Below are positions 17,195 through 25,785 of a stretch of DNA of 64,000 bases, piece after piece. The DNA is from Mesorhizobium sp. CA14 (GTDB taxonomy: Bacteria; Pseudomonadota; Alphaproteobacteria; Rhizobiales; Rhizobiaceae): contig NZ_JAIUHR010000010.1 of the NCBI RefSeq assembly GCF_020165195.1, forward strand, positions 96,016 to 160,015. The letters are read 5' to 3'. The translations under genes and the position numbers were made by a program. How positions within the stretch are numbered: the stretch's first letter is position 1; each line of letters opens with the position of its first letter. The notes under the pieces are model-generated. The model was given only the letters and a program-made list of their open reading frames with translations, had not been told where the DNA came from and searched no databases.

Positions 17195-17632
17195 CTATCG
17201 GCGGAGTACCGAATCGGCCAGCTGAGCCGTCGTTATCGGATCGGCATGACGGTGCACAATCTTCCAAAGACCATCTTCTGGGCGAAAGACGCTCGTCACG
17301 CGTAACGCCAAAGGCGCGACGTCGCTCCGACCGCCAACCTTGGACCTGAGCCGTTCTACTTCGACCAGGTATGCCAGCTCAGACGTCACACACTTCGCTA
17401 TGTTCTCGAAGGCCGTAGCGTCACCGTCCCTGTAATTCGACGCGGCTCGCTCCATCGTCTCAGCGACCTGCTTCCACCCATGCGCGAAAGGGCCAAAGGG
17501 ATTTCCCAGCGTTACATCCTCTCGTTGGGAGTAGAGCTCCTTTGCAGGCGCGGAGTTTCCTTTCATGAACTCATCCAGAGCCTGGTGGTATTTTTCAACT
17601 GTTTGATCGAAGTCATTGGCGTCGAGGGACAC
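17195..17632 (-). CDS. SnoaL-like/NTF2-fold protein (DUF4440 type)
   Basis: A 145-residue single-domain protein with the NTF2 cone-fold pattern: an N-terminal helix (FDQTVEKYHQALDEFMKGN), SQREDVTLGNPFGPFAHGW, and late strands ending GLWKIVHRHADPIT. Such proteins are small enzymes or ligand binders; nothing here identifies the reaction. It stands alone, convergent with actR and divergent from nhaA. Confidence 0.75.
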   Translation of the reverse strand: MSLDANDFDQTVEKYHQALDEFMKGNSAPAKELYSQREDVTLGNPFGPFAHGWKQVAETMERAASNYRDGDATAFENIAKCVTSELAYLVEVERLRSKVGGRSDVAPLALRVTSVFRPEDGLWKIVHRHADPITTAQLADSVLRR

Positions 17633-17939
17633 GTCATCCTCCCTGTCGTTCTATTCTGATGCGGGCTGGCGACTCCCATAGGTCAGCATTTTGTTTGTCT
17701 GCAGCGGCGAGGCATTTCCCCTAATGGGGGCGCAGTCCAGGTTGGCTTGCTGAGTATACCATGGCGTGAGACAAGTTTCGCGATGGCGTTTGAGACGGTC
17801 GGCAAATGGCCGTTCTCTACCCACAGCCGAAATTCAAACTGAGACGCTACCACCGGTCTAGTTGGCTTGCCTCGCCAGCGACGCTTGCGCATCATCCGGT
17901 AACAGGACACCGTCGGGCGGACCAAACAACGGAGGAAAC
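17633..17939. other. Intergenic region upstream of nhaA; no gene recognised
   Basis: This 307-bp stretch separates the divergent SnoaL-like gene and nhaA. An open frame on the minus strand runs through it but has no ribosome site, no recognisable domain, and an arginine/cysteine-rich composition typical of a non-coding frame. It probably holds the promoters of both flanking genes. Confidence 0.5.
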
Positions 17940-19130
17940 ATGCGCGACGAGCGGCCAAAATCGATTCTTCGTGAATTCCTCGACGGCGAGGCGGCCGGCG
18001 GCGTCATCCTGATGGTGGCCGCAGCCCTTGCGCTGATCGTCGCCAACTCGCCGCTCGCCGGCATCTATTTCGCGGCGCTTCACGCCTATCTCGGCCCGCT
18101 CAGCGTCTCGCATTGGATCAATGACGGGCTGATGGCGGTGTTCTTCCTGCTGGTTGGGCTCGAGATCAAGCGCGAGATGCTGGACGGACAGCTCTCGACC
18201 TGGCCGCGCCGCGTGCTGCCCGGCATCGCCGCCGCCGGCGGCATGGTGGTGCCGGCGCTGGTCTATGTCCTGATCAACCGCGACAATGCGGCGGCGCTCT
18301 CCGGCTGGGCGATCCCCACCGCCACCGACATCGCCTTCGCGCTCGGCGTGCTCTCGCTGCTCGGCAGCCGCGTGCCGGCCTCGCTGAAGGTCTTCCTCAC
18401 CGCTTTGGCCATCATCGACGATCTCGGCGCCGTCATCATCATCGCGCTGTTCTACACCAGCGGCTTGTCGCTCACCTACCTCGCGGCTGGCTTCGTCGTC
18501 ATCGCGCTGCTCGTCGTGCTCAACCGCATGCGAGCGATGAAGCTCTGGCCCTATCTCTTGCTTGGCGCATTGCTGTGGGTGCTGGTGCTCAAGTCAGGCG
18601 TGCATGCGACGCTCGCCGGCGTGGCGCTGGCGCTCACCATCCCGCTGGAGCGTTCGCCCGGCATCAGCCACGAAACAGAACATTCGCCGCTGCACCGGCT
18701 GGAGCGCGGCCTGCACAAGCTTGTGCCGTTTCTTGTCATCCCGATCTTCGGCTTCGCCAATGCCGGCGTCTCGCTCGGCGGCCTGAGCCTTGCTGCACTG
18801 GTCGAGCCGCTGACGCTTGGCGTCGCCGCCGGCCTGGTTCTCGGCAAGCTGGTCGGCGTCTTCGGCTCCTCGGCGCTGGCGATCCGCTTCGGCCTCGCCG
18901 ACCTGCCGGCCAATGCCGGCTGGCTGCATATGCTGGGCATTTCGCTGCTTTGCGGCATCGGCTTCACCATGAGCCTGTTCATCGGCCTGCTCGCCTTCGC
19001 CGGCGACCCGGCGCTGCAGGACGCGGTGAAGGTCGGCATCCTCGCCGGCTCGCTGATCGCGGCGCTGGTCGGCGCGGCAGTGCTGCTGACGGCGCCGGCG
19101 GGCGGCGGAGTGGGCGAGGAAATGGAATAG
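17940..19130 (+). CDS. nhaA: Na+/H+ antiporter NhaA
   Basis: A 396-residue NhaA antiporter that exchanges cytoplasmic Na+ for external protons. The ion-binding pair of aspartates is present in [19 protein letters not shown], and the [16 protein letters not shown] crossover helix and the [13 protein letters not shown] loop are canonical. About 12 membrane segments; length close to E. coli NhaA (388). The ATG at 17940 follows a perfect GGAGGAAAC ribosome site. It is not linked to other ion-transport genes here. Confidence 0.96.
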   Translation: MRDERPKSILREFLDGEAAGGVILMVAAALALIVANSPLAGIYFAALHAYLGPLSVSHWINDGLMAVFFLLVGLEIKREMLDGQLSTWPRRVLPGIAAAGGMVVPALVYVLINRDNAAALSGWAIPTATDIAFALGVLSLLGSRVPASLKVFLTALAIIDDLGAVIIIALFYTSGLSLTYLAAGFVVIALLVVLNRMRAMKLWPYLLLGALLWVLVLKSGVHATLAGVALALTIPLERSPGISHETEHSPLHRLERGLHKLVPFLVIPIFGFANAGVSLGGLSLAALVEPLTLGVAAGLVLGKLVGVFGSSALAIRFGLADLPANAGWLHMLGISLLCGIGFTMSLFIGLLAFAGDPALQDAVKVGILAGSLIAALVGAAVLLTAPAGGGVGEEME

Positions 19131-19182
19131 GTCAGCTGCAACGCCTATTTCCTCTTCCACCTTGTGCGACGAGGAACAGACG

Positions 19183-19695
19183 CTACTCGCTCTCGCCATC
19201 CAGCGCCGGCACGGCGACGCCGGCAAGCTCGGCGGCCAGCAGCCGCGCGGCGCCCGCGCGGGCAATTCGCAGCATCAGCGCCTTGCGCGTCGCAGCCGCC
19301 ATTCGGTGCTCGGGCGCGTCGCGCAGGATCTCCGCGCCATAGCCGTCGGAAAGGATGAAGCCGCATTCCTCGGGGAAGATGTCCTGGGGAACGCCGGGAT
19401 GGGTGGCGAAGAAGAAGCGGTCGGAATGCAGCCGGTAGTCCGGCCACTTGCGGTCGACCCTGAAATCCTCGATCGAGGATTTGATCTCGATGATCCAGAT
19501 ATCGCCCTGCCTGGTCAGCGCCACGAGATCGGCGCGCCGCCCTGTGGCCAAAGACAGCTCCGGCAGCACATGCGCGCCCATTTCGGTGAGCAGCCGCTGC
19601 ACGCCGCGCCGCACCAGCATGGCGCGCTCGGACTGGCGGCCGTCGATCAACGGGTTGAGGGGAATCGGGGAAACGAGTGGCATGGGAGGCACCAT
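19183..19695 (-). CDS. mmcB: MmcB family DNA repair protein
   Basis: A 170-residue protein of the alphaproteobacterial MmcB family, SOS-linked in Caulobacter. A PD-(D/E)XK-nuclease-like core is visible: ATGRRADLVALTRQGDIWIIEIKSS supplies D and E-x-K. The remaining conserved block is FFFATHPGVPQDIFPEECGFILSDGYGAEIL. The start is either ATG 19695 or ATG 19683; neither has a strong ribosome site. In many Rhizobiales the gene lies close to actR, so the SnoaL-like gene and nhaA appear to be interposed. Confidence 0.88.
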   Translation of the reverse strand: MVPPMPLVSPIPLNPLIDGRQSERAMLVRRGVQRLLTEMGAHVLPELSLATGRRADLVALTRQGDIWIIEIKSSIEDFRVDRKWPDYRLHSDRFFFATHPGVPQDIFPEECGFILSDGYGAEILRDAPEHRMAAATRKALMLRIARAGAARLLAAELAGVAVPALDGESE

Positions 19696-19784
19696 GCCAG
19701 ATTTTGTTCACGGTTTGAACCCCTGTAGGCCGGGCGATTGTATACTTGACAGACCCGTTGGCGAATCCGTGATGCGGCAATATT

Positions 19785-19982
19785 TCAAGAAGAACGCTTG
19801 CGTATCAGGGTTCTAATAGCGGGATAGACCACGCTCATAACGATGGTGAGCACTACGAGAATTGCGATCTGCCAGTACCAGACATAATGGACACGGACCG
19901 CCGCAAAGACTGCTACGGCAACCATAGCCGCCCGGATGATCTGATCCCCAACGCCGCCATTCGAATAAGGGCTTTTATCCAT
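19785..19982 (-). CDS. Small membrane protein, unknown function
   Basis: A 65-residue protein with two hydrophobic segments (about 13-30 and 36-55) and a basic tail (RTLIRKRSS). No family recognised. Its ATG sits inside ATGGATAA, so the start overlaps a TAA that would end an alternative lysine-rich frame running out of the small ORF upstream (20027-20140). That arrangement suggests the two were once translationally coupled. It lies at the edge of a decayed accessory patch. Confidence 0.5.
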   Translation of the reverse strand: MDKSPYSNGGVGDQIIRAAMVAVAVFAAVRVHYVWYWQIAILVVLTIVMSVVYPAIRTLIRKRSS

Positions 19983-20026
19983 CTTTGGTATCCTTCTTCG
20001 GCTTATCGCCCTTTAGCGGTGGCGAT

Positions 20027-20140
20027 TCACCACCTTTTCAACATGCGGTCGAAGTTCTCTTCGGAGTCGTCCGTTTCGAGTTCGCGGGCGGCCTCTTTGA
20101 ACTTTTCCAGTTGCTTGTTAGGTTGATCGGGCATTTCCAT
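20027..20140 (-). CDS. Very small ORF, possibly frameshifted
   Basis: A 37-residue reading frame (MEMPDQPNKQLEKFKEAARE... ending in MLKRW). The N-terminal acidic/helical segment looks like short conserved rhizobial hypotheticals that continue with a lysine-rich tail. A frame offset by one base just after the AAAA run (about 20036) continues as a tail rich in K, P, G and D and stops exactly at the start of the 65-residue membrane protein. The annotated stop may therefore reflect a frameshift. Weak ribosome site. Confidence 0.35.
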   Translation of the reverse strand: MEMPDQPNKQLEKFKEAARELETDDSEENFDRMLKRW

Positions 20141-20157
20141 CACCTAGGCTCAAATCC

Positions 20158-20639
20158 ATGCCGAAGCGGCACTATACAATCTATTGCGATGAATCCTCAA
20201 AAAAAGGCCGGTACTTCTCCAATTTTTACGGAAGCGCGTCGATCCAGTCTGCGGAGAGGCAGGCTATCGAAAAGGTGCTTCGCGAGAAAAAGAAGAACTG
20301 AATATCTTCGGAGAAATGAAGTGGACAAAAGTTACCAAGGAATATCAGGAGAAGTACATTGAATTCATCCGGTTGTTTTTCGATTTCGTGGCGAGAGGTC
20401 GCATCAAAATTCGAACTATGTTCACCCAGAATTACCACCGACCAAATAACCTGACCGACGAGCACCGGGATAAAGAGTACTATCTTCTACTACCAGATGC
20501 TCAAGCACGCGTTCGGGTTACGGCACTGCAATCCTAACGGTATCGACCGGGTTTCATCACCACGCTCTTGGATGACATGCCGGACAACAAGGAGAAGATT
20601 GAGCGCTTCCGCAACTACATATCCACATATCACAGACTA
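20158..20639 (+). pseudogene. DUF3800 protein gene, broken by three frameshifts and truncated
   Basis: The pieces read, in order: 20158-20298 (starts MPKRHYTIYCDESSKKGRYF, with the Asp-Glu-Ser motif of the RNase H-like DUF3800 family); about 20295-20483 in another frame (LNIFGEMKWTKVTKEYQEKY..., the family's W-T-K core); 20485-20552 (FYYQMLKHAFGLRHCNPNG); and 20553-20636 (FITTLLDDMPDNKEKIERF). The shifts are one base lost near the A-run at 20287-20291, one gained near 20484, and one lost at 20551-20554. The C terminus, which in relatives reaches an IQLADVLLGA-like motif, is replaced by an IS1595-type fragment. DUF3800 proteins are common in phages and mobile islands. GC content here is clearly lower than in the flanks. 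Confidence 0.8.
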
Positions 20640-20861
20640 GCCGCGAACGTATTCGTCCTTGGAATGCGTGACGAACTCATGCGAGGCGAAATCCTGGCCG
20701 GCGCGCCGGTAGATACCACTCTCGTCGGTCATGAGCGCGCTTTCCGTGGCGATGTCGGTCCGGACGACAGGCGTGACATTGCCCATGCGCGCGGGGTCGA
20801 CATGGAAGGAACGGGCTTTGCCGCCGGCGATTATCGGTTCCTTCGATGGTCGGCGGCGCAA
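20640..20861 (-). pseudogene. Internal fragment of an IS1595-family (ISXO2-like) transposase
   Basis: About 74 codons matching the middle of the ISXO2-like DDE domain: AGGKARSFHVD, then a variable stretch, LMTDESGIYRRAG, and THSKDEYVRG. In intact transposases this is followed by the third catalytic region (HTNTVEG.FSIFKRG). Here a TAG follows YVRG immediately, where the DUF3800 remnant begins. N-terminal zinc-binding and first catalytic segments are also absent, so it cannot be active. No inverted terminal repeats were found. Confidence 0.75.
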
Positions 20862-20905
20862 AAGGCAGCGGTTAAGGCAGATGTCTACGGCGAGACCCGC
20901 TACTG

Positions 20906-21121
20906 CTAATCCCCCGCTCGAAATTCGTCCGCCAGAAGCCTGGCCAGGTGGTCGCGGCTCAGGCTCAATGCCTCTTTCAGGAACCACAGGAAGTTGCTCG
21001 GACCGTCTGTCGGCAGGCCGTTCTCTTCCGCCTGGGTGATGACCGCGCGCTGGCGCTCGATCCGCTCTTCGATCTCGCGGATGTGCTGCTCGACACGTTC
21101 GATGTCGTCCTGGAAACCCAT
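20906..21121 (-). CDS. Small coiled-coil protein, unknown function
   Basis: A 71-residue protein that starts MGFQDDIERVEQHIREIEERIERQRAV, a clear heptad-type helix, followed by ENGLPTDGPSNFLWFLKEALSLSRDHLARLL. No domain of known function recognised. The ATG at 21121 gives a compact protein; an ATG 5 codons upstream is possible. Codon use matches the host, unlike the adjacent decayed patch, so I take it as a real chromosomal gene. Confidence 0.6.
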   Translation of the reverse strand: MGFQDDIERVEQHIREIEERIERQRAVITQAEENGLPTDGPSNFLWFLKEALSLSRDHLARLLADEFRAGD

Positions 21122-21279
21122 GGCCGGCAATCTCATTGTGCGCGATCGTCAGAATAGCACAAAAAACGGAAATGCGTGGAGCGCAAAGCCAAGTGGGATG
21201 CTTGAGCCTTGGTTCAGATAGAATTAGCCCTTGCTAATTATATGCCCGGCAGCAATCTCGCCGTGAGAGGATTTCCGCC

Positions 21280-21750
21280 ATGACCCGCGACCAGATGCTC
21301 GCCCACCTTAGGTCCGCCGATGCCGTCGCGCGCGAGGCGGCGGCGCATGGGCATCATCCGTTCGGCTGCGTGCTGGTCGGGCCGGACGACCGCGTTTTGA
21401 TGCGGCAGGGCAATCTCGACACGGTGCGCCACGCCGAGACCGAGTTGGCCCGTCGCGCCGCGGCGGCCTATGAGCCGGAGTTCCTGTGGCAATGCACGCT
21501 GGTCTCGACTTTCGAGCCGTGCGCGATGTGCGCCGGCACGATGTACTGGGCGAATATCGGGCGCCTGGTCTATGGGGTCGAGGAAACCAGCCTTCTGGCG
21601 CTCACCGGGGATCACGCGGAGAATCCGACGATGAACCTCGCCTCGCGCACGGTCTTCGCCTCCGGCCAGAAGAAGATCGAGGTGTTCGGCCCCTTTCCCG
21701 AAATCGCGGACGAGATGCTCGCCCCGCACCGCGATTTCTGGAAGCGCTGA
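21280..21750 (+). CDS. Nucleoside/cytidine deaminase-family protein
   Basis: A 156-residue zinc-dependent deaminase. The active site is complete: the HAE motif in VRHAETELARR and PCAMCAG supply the histidine, the catalytic glutamate and two cysteines. The length and the TFEPCAMCAGTMYWANI segment place it with the guanine/tRNA-adenosine-like deaminases rather than with small tetrameric cytidine deaminases. It is not tadA by sequence: the tRNA-specific tail is absent. The substrate is open. Confidence 0.85.
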   Translation: MTRDQMLAHLRSADAVAREAAAHGHHPFGCVLVGPDDRVLMRQGNLDTVRHAETELARRAAAAYEPEFLWQCTLVSTFEPCAMCAGTMYWANIGRLVYGVEETSLLALTGDHAENPTMNLASRTVFASGQKKIEVFGPFPEIADEMLAPHRDFWKR

Positions 21751-21758
21751 GCGGTTTC

Positions 21759-22514
21759 TCAGAAGTGGTTTCCCGCCTCGTTGAACCGGTAGACGAGCGA
21801 GAACGAAAGCGTCTGCACCGTCGGCTTGAACGCGATCGCGCCGTCCGGGGCACCGGTGGCGTCGACATACATGCCGGCGCTTCTGCGGCCATAGTCGGCG
21901 AAGCGGTATTCGGTTTTCATGAACCAGCCCGGTGAAGAGATGCCGGTGAAGTCGAGCGTATTCTCGACGCCGCCGCCCACGAACCAGCCATCATAGTGTT
22001 GTTTGGCAACGCTCAAGGGGACGAGTGGGGTCGGGTCCAGACCGGACCCTGTGAACTCGGCGTGACTGCAGCCGCCATTAGCATAGATCAGCACGTCCGG
22101 CGTTGCGAGCGCGCCCACCCGAAGGCCGGCGGCATAGTTCAGCCTGTTGTTCGTGGTGCCGGAATATCCCTCGAAGGGTGCCTTGATCCTGCCCTTGACG
22201 TCGCCGAACTGAACGTCGGCAAATGCGCCGGCCACCCAAGAGGGTGCGAACTGCCAGTCGAAGCCGCCGCCCACCGTGCCGAATCCGCCGCTGCCGTCCG
22301 TTTGCGCGGACGGAGGCGCTTCGAAATCCGTATGCTGGTCAGCGCTCCACCATCCGAACCCGCCGCCTGCCGAAAGATAGAACCCGCTCCAGTCCCTGGC
22401 CGGTGCTTGCGCCGCGGCGTCCATGTCGGCTGCCGACGCCGCCCGCGGCAATATGCTTGCGATCACGATACCGGCCGCGCACAAAAGTCTCATGCAAAAG
22501 TCCTCGATGTTCAT
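21759..22514 (-). CDS. Outer-membrane beta-barrel protein (Omp25/RopB-like)
   Basis: A 251-residue outer-membrane protein. A signal peptide (cleavage near PRAASAAD, about residue 29) precedes the rhizobial motif W-S-G-F-Y (DWSGFYLSAGGGFGW), alternating strands, and a terminal ...LSFSLVYRFN near the C end. The final residues NEAGNHF extend past the usual aromatic end signal. The ATG at 22514 is preferred because AGGGAC precedes it; the next in-frame ATG is 7 codons later. It is divergent from the AraC regulator gene 250 bp away. Confidence 0.8.
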   Translation of the reverse strand: MNIEDFCMRLLCAAGIVIASILPRAASAADMDAAAQAPARDWSGFYLSAGGGFGWWSADQHTDFEAPPSAQTDGSGGFGTVGGGFDWQFAPSWVAGAFADVQFGDVKGRIKAPFEGYSGTTNNRLNYAAGLRVGALATPDVLIYANGGCSHAEFTGSGLDPTPLVPLSVAKQHYDGWFVGGGVENTLDFTGISSPGWFMKTEYRFADYGRRSAGMYVDATGAPDGAIAFKPTVQTLSFSLVYRFNEAGNHF

Positions 22515-22763
22515 CTTGTCCCTGCAAGCCATCGCCGATTTCGCGGCCATCGTCTTGGACGCACGGGCTCCGGCGTTGGACAGGCAGGCCCGCCGCAGGA
22601 TCGGCCGGAAATGTTGCGCCGGCGCAACGACAGGAGGCTCAAATGATCGTCGATTGGACTGGCGGGCCCTGAAATTGGACGGCAGGGATTCCGCCGCTTC
22701 TTTGGCCGCTCCCGAAATGCGAAGGTCGTGATAGGTTGCGGCCAATCAAACAGATTTCCGTCA

Positions 22764-23729
22764 ATGCAGAAGATCGATTTTTCGTCGGACAGCCTGCCAG
22801 CGTATCTGAGCGACAAGGATCGCTTTCGCCTCTGGCGCGACATGTGGATGGAGCAGCTTGGCGACGCCGAGATCAGGCATGCCGAGGACAAGCGTTTCGC
22901 GACGGCGACGAAGATGCGCTTCCTCGGCGAGCTTCGCGTCGGCCTGTTCGAGACCACGACCGAGTACTATGTGCGCACGCGCCGGCATGTCGCCAACGAC
23001 CGCGACGATATCTTCGTGGGATTCTACCGCAGCCCCAAGCCGCAGATATGGTCGGTCGCCGATTGCGATCTGTCGCTGCAGCGCGGCAACGGCATCGCCT
23101 ACAACGTCGCTCAGCCCTGTCAAAGTTTCACCGACGGCGTGACCGCCTGGGTGTTGGCCTCCATCCCTCGCGCCGCGTTGCTCAGGATGGTGCCGCATGC
23201 CGACGACCGCCCGGTGACGCGGCTCGATCCGGCAAACCCCGCCGTGCGCCATCTCGAGCGTACCATCGACTTCCTGCTTCAATCCGAGGAGCTGGATGCG
23301 GAGCCGGCGCTCTCGCGGCGGGCCGGGGCCGCACTGGCCGATCTGATCGTGCTGGCGCTGGGGGCCAAGGGCGATGCCGCGGAAATCGCGACCGGCCGCG
23401 GGCTCCGCGCGGCACGGCTGCGCGAAGCCGTGGCGGTGATCGAGGCACGCTTCGCCGACCCGGCGCTGTCGACCGAAATGGTCGCTCGCGCGGTGGGGCT
23501 TTCGCGTCGATATCTCAACACGCTTCTGCTCGAAAGCGGCAGCACCTTTGCCGAGCGTGTGCTGGAGCTTCGGCTGCAGAAGGCATGCGCCATGCTGTCG
23601 GACATCCGCAACGACGCCACGAAGGTGAGCGACATCGCGCTCGCCGCGGGATTCAACGACGTGTCCTATTTCAACCGGCGGTTCCGGATCCGGTTCGGTG
23701 CTTCGCCCACGCAATATCGCGGCGGGTAA
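22764..23729 (+). CDS. AraC-family transcriptional regulator
   Basis: A 321-residue regulator with an AraC_binding_2-like N-terminal domain (about 1-190; GFYRSPKPQIWSVADCDL...) and a C-terminal double helix-turn-helix (about 220-320) including AGFNDVSYFNRRFRIRFGASPTQYR. Such N-terminal domains sense small ligands; the target is not evident. It is divergent from the outer-membrane protein gene, which may be a target. A GTG at 22728 is an alternative start. Confidence 0.9.
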   Translation: MQKIDFSSDSLPAYLSDKDRFRLWRDMWMEQLGDAEIRHAEDKRFATATKMRFLGELRVGLFETTTEYYVRTRRHVANDRDDIFVGFYRSPKPQIWSVADCDLSLQRGNGIAYNVAQPCQSFTDGVTAWVLASIPRAALLRMVPHADDRPVTRLDPANPAVRHLERTIDFLLQSEELDAEPALSRRAGAALADLIVLALGAKGDAAEIATGRGLRAARLREAVAVIEARFADPALSTEMVARAVGLSRRYLNTLLLESGSTFAERVLELRLQKACAMLSDIRNDATKVSDIALAAGFNDVSYFNRRFRIRFGASPTQYRGG

Positions 23730-23753
23730 CCTGCCGGGGGCACCCCGGTCCTA

Positions 23754-24158
23754 TCAGGCGGACACCTGGTCCGCCGCTCCCGCCATGTCGTCCAGGATCG
23801 GGCAGTCCGGCCGGTTATCGCCGTGGCAGGCATGGATCAGCTTCTGCAGCGTCGAGCGCATCGACTGCAATTCGCGCACCTTCTCCTCGATTGCCCTGAC
23901 ATGGGCGGCGGCGATCTCGCGCACATCGTGGCTGGCGCGGTCGCGATCCTGATAGAGCGCCATAAGCTGCCTGCAATCGTCGATTGAGAAGCCGAGATTG
24001 CGCGCGCGGCGCAGGAAGGCCAGCCGGTGGATATCCTCGCCGGAGTAATCGCGATAGCCGTTCTCAGCCCGTGCCGGGCGGATCAGCCCGATCTCCTCAT
24101 AGTAGCGGATGGTCTTGGCCGGCAGGCCGGAACGCTCGGCGGCATCACCGACATTCAT
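23754..24158 (-). CDS. cueR: CueR, copper-responsive MerR-family activator
   Basis: A 134-residue MerR-family protein: winged helix (MNVGDAAERSGLPAKTIRYYEEIGLI), dimerisation helix (about 75-108) and the metal loop CHGDNRPDCP with Cys111 and Cys119. These equal E. coli CueR Cys112 and Cys120, which bind Cu(I) in linear geometry. The start at 24158 has GAGGAGAG upstream. No target gene is adjacent; the best target in the window is the promoter at 34764-34794 of the Cu+-ATPase, 10.6 kb away. Confidence 0.92.
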   Translation of the reverse strand: MNVGDAAERSGLPAKTIRYYEEIGLIRPARAENGYRDYSGEDIHRLAFLRRARNLGFSIDDCRQLMALYQDRDRASHDVREIAAAHVRAIEEKVRELQSMRSTLQKLIHACHGDNRPDCPILDDMAGAADQVSA

Positions 24159-24384
24159 GGCGCTCTCCTCGAACCCAAGCGGCTCCATGAGCCGCCTCAT
24201 TGATTTTGTTTCACAATCCGGTGAGGCCTGTTGCGGAAATGCCGCAGTTCGGCACTTACCGGCGCGTAAGGTCTTGCATATAGGCAGTGCGCGCTTGGCA
24301 AGCAAAAGAAATGCCAGCATGAATGATGACAACAAAGCGGCCGACTCGTGCCGCTGGCATCCAGGCGGGGCATCGGACCAATTT

Positions 24385-25002
24385 ATGCGCTTGAAGTCAT
24401 TTGCAATCCTCGCCGCTCTTGCGCTGTCGACCGCGATCAGCGGGTGCAGCACCATCGGCGGGCAAATCTTCACCAACAACTATGGCGCGATGACCGATGC
24501 CGGCTATCAGCTGCCGCGCATCCCGATCGAGAAGGTGCCCGCCAAATACCATCGGCAGGAAGTGCGCTATGACACTTCGGAGAAGCCGGGCACTATCATC
24601 GTCGATACCCAGAACAAGTTCCTCTATTTCATCGAGGACGACGGCATGGCGATGCGTTACGGCATCGGCGTCGGCCGCGAAGGTTTTGAATGGCACGGCA
24701 CCGCCCATATCGCGCTGAAGCGCGAATGGCCGACCTGGACGCCGCCGGCGCCGATGATCAAGCGCCAGCCCGAGCTCGCCAAGTTCGCCAGCGGCATGGA
24801 GCCGGGCCTGAAGAACCCGCTCGGCGCGCGCGCCATGTATCTGTTCAACAAGGGCGGCGACATGGGCTATCGCCTGCACGGCAGCCCGGAATGGTTCTCG
24901 ATCGGCAAGGCGATGTCGTCGGGCTGCATTCGGCTGATGAACCAGGATATTATCGACCTCTATGACCGCACGTCGGTCGGCGCCAAAGTCATCGTGATGT
25001 AA
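24385..25002 (+). CDS. L,D-transpeptidase (YkuD) lipoprotein
   Basis: A 205-residue envelope enzyme. The N terminus is a lipoprotein signal with lipobox LSTAISGCS (cysteine near residue 21). The YkuD domain (about 65-205) ends with the catalytic pattern HGSPEWFSIGKAMSSGCIRL, containing the active His and Cys. The family makes 3-3 cross-links in peptidoglycan or attaches proteins to it, which matters in rhizobia that grow by polar synthesis. The ATG at 24385 is chosen; the frame is open upstream but overlaps cueR. A terminator follows at 25111. Confidence 0.9.
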   Translation: MRLKSFAILAALALSTAISGCSTIGGQIFTNNYGAMTDAGYQLPRIPIEKVPAKYHRQEVRYDTSEKPGTIIVDTQNKFLYFIEDDGMAMRYGIGVGREGFEWHGTAHIALKREWPTWTPPAPMIKRQPELAKFASGMEPGLKNPLGARAMYLFNKGGDMGYRLHGSPEWFSIGKAMSSGCIRLMNQDIIDLYDRTSVGAKVIVM

Positions 25003-25003
25003 G

Positions 25004-25052
25004 GACCATGATCCCAAAAAGTGGCAGCCGGTTTTCGGAAAAGATCATGGTC
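25004..25052. repeat. Interspersed palindromic element, copy 2
   Basis: A 49-bp hairpin with arms GACCATGATC (25004-25013) and GATCATGGTC (25043-25052) around CCCAAAAAGTGG...CCGGTTTTCGGAAAA. It is the short class of the element also seen at 30052-30094 and 40366-40414, and begins 2 bases after the L,D-transpeptidase stop. Confidence 0.75.
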
Positions 25053-25110
25053 AACTAAAGAGTTTCGCAGGCGGACCGTCTAGGCAACAACAAGACGTCC
25101 TGAAAACAGA

Positions 25111-25140
25111 AAACCGGGCTGTTGGGGCCCGGTTTTTTGT
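25111..25140. terminator. Bidirectional intrinsic terminator between the L,D-transpeptidase and nfu genes
   Basis: The stem AACCGGGC pairs with GCCCGGTT around TGTTGGG, followed on the plus strand by TTTTTTGTTTTTTG. On the minus strand the arm ends in TTTTCTG, so it can also end nfu transcripts. Confidence 0.8.
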
Positions 25141-25184
25141 TTTTTGTGATAAGGCTGGTCGCGCAGCAACCGGCCGGGAATGCG

Positions 25185-25754
25185 TCAGGCGACTTGCTCG
25201 ACCTGCTGCACCTCGGGAACAAAGTGGCGAAGCAGATTCTGGATGCCGTGCTTCAGCGTCGCCGTCGACGACGGGCAGCCGGCGCAGGCGCCCTTCATAT
25301 GCAGGAACACCGTGCCGTTCTCGAAACCGCGGAAGGTGATGTCGCCGCCGTCCTGGGCAACGGCCGGGCGCACGCGCGTGTCGAGCAGTTCCTTGATGGT
25401 CAGCACCAGCTCTTCGTCTGCCTTGTCGTAGAACTCAGCGGTGCCGCCGGCGTCGCTCGCCGGAGCGGCCGAGGCCATGACCGGCGCGCCGGACATGAAA
25501 TGCTCCATGATGGCGCCGAGGATCGCCGGCTTCAGATGCTGCCAGTCCGGGCCGTCCTTGGTCACGGTGATGAAGTCATAGCCGAAGAAAACGCCTGTGA
25601 CGCCGGGGATCTCGAACAGCCGGCCGGCCAGCGGCGAGGCCTCCGCCGCGGCTTCGGCGTTGCGGAAATCGGCGGTGCCTTCGCGCAGCACTTCCTTGCC
25701 CGGCAGGAATTTCAGCGTCGCCGGGTTCGGCGTCGATTCGGTCTGGATGAACAT
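25185..25754 (-). CDS. nfuA: Nfu-type iron-sulfur cluster scaffold (NifU family)
   Basis: A 189-residue iron-sulfur carrier. The Nfu N-terminal domain (about 1-88, MFIQTESTPNPATLKFLPG) is followed by the NifU C-terminal domain (about 110-185) with the cluster-binding CAGCPSS. This is the mitochondrial NFU1-like arrangement. It would pass Fe-S clusters to targets such as lipoyl synthase or respiratory enzymes. An Irr-box-like palindrome lies at 25786-25802, 32 bp upstream of the start, suggesting iron control. Confidence 0.93.
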   Translation of the reverse strand: MFIQTESTPNPATLKFLPGKEVLREGTADFRNAEAAAEASPLAGRLFEIPGVTGVFFGYDFITVTKDGPDWQHLKPAILGAIMEHFMSGAPVMASAAPASDAGGTAEFYDKADEELVLTIKELLDTRVRPAVAQDGGDITFRGFENGTVFLHMKGACAGCPSSTATLKHGIQNLLRHFVPEVQQVEQVA

Positions 25755-25785
25755 GGGTATCTCCAGGCCCTTCGTGGGCCGATAG

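Noticed and set aside
17683..17958. A 91-codon minus-strand frame before nhaA.
   Set aside because: No ribosome site, odd composition and overlap with the nhaA start.
20862..20987. Extension of the transposase fragment into the region left of AGGKARSFHVD.
   Set aside because: The residues before about codon 43 of that frame show no transposase similarity and overlap the coiled-coil gene.
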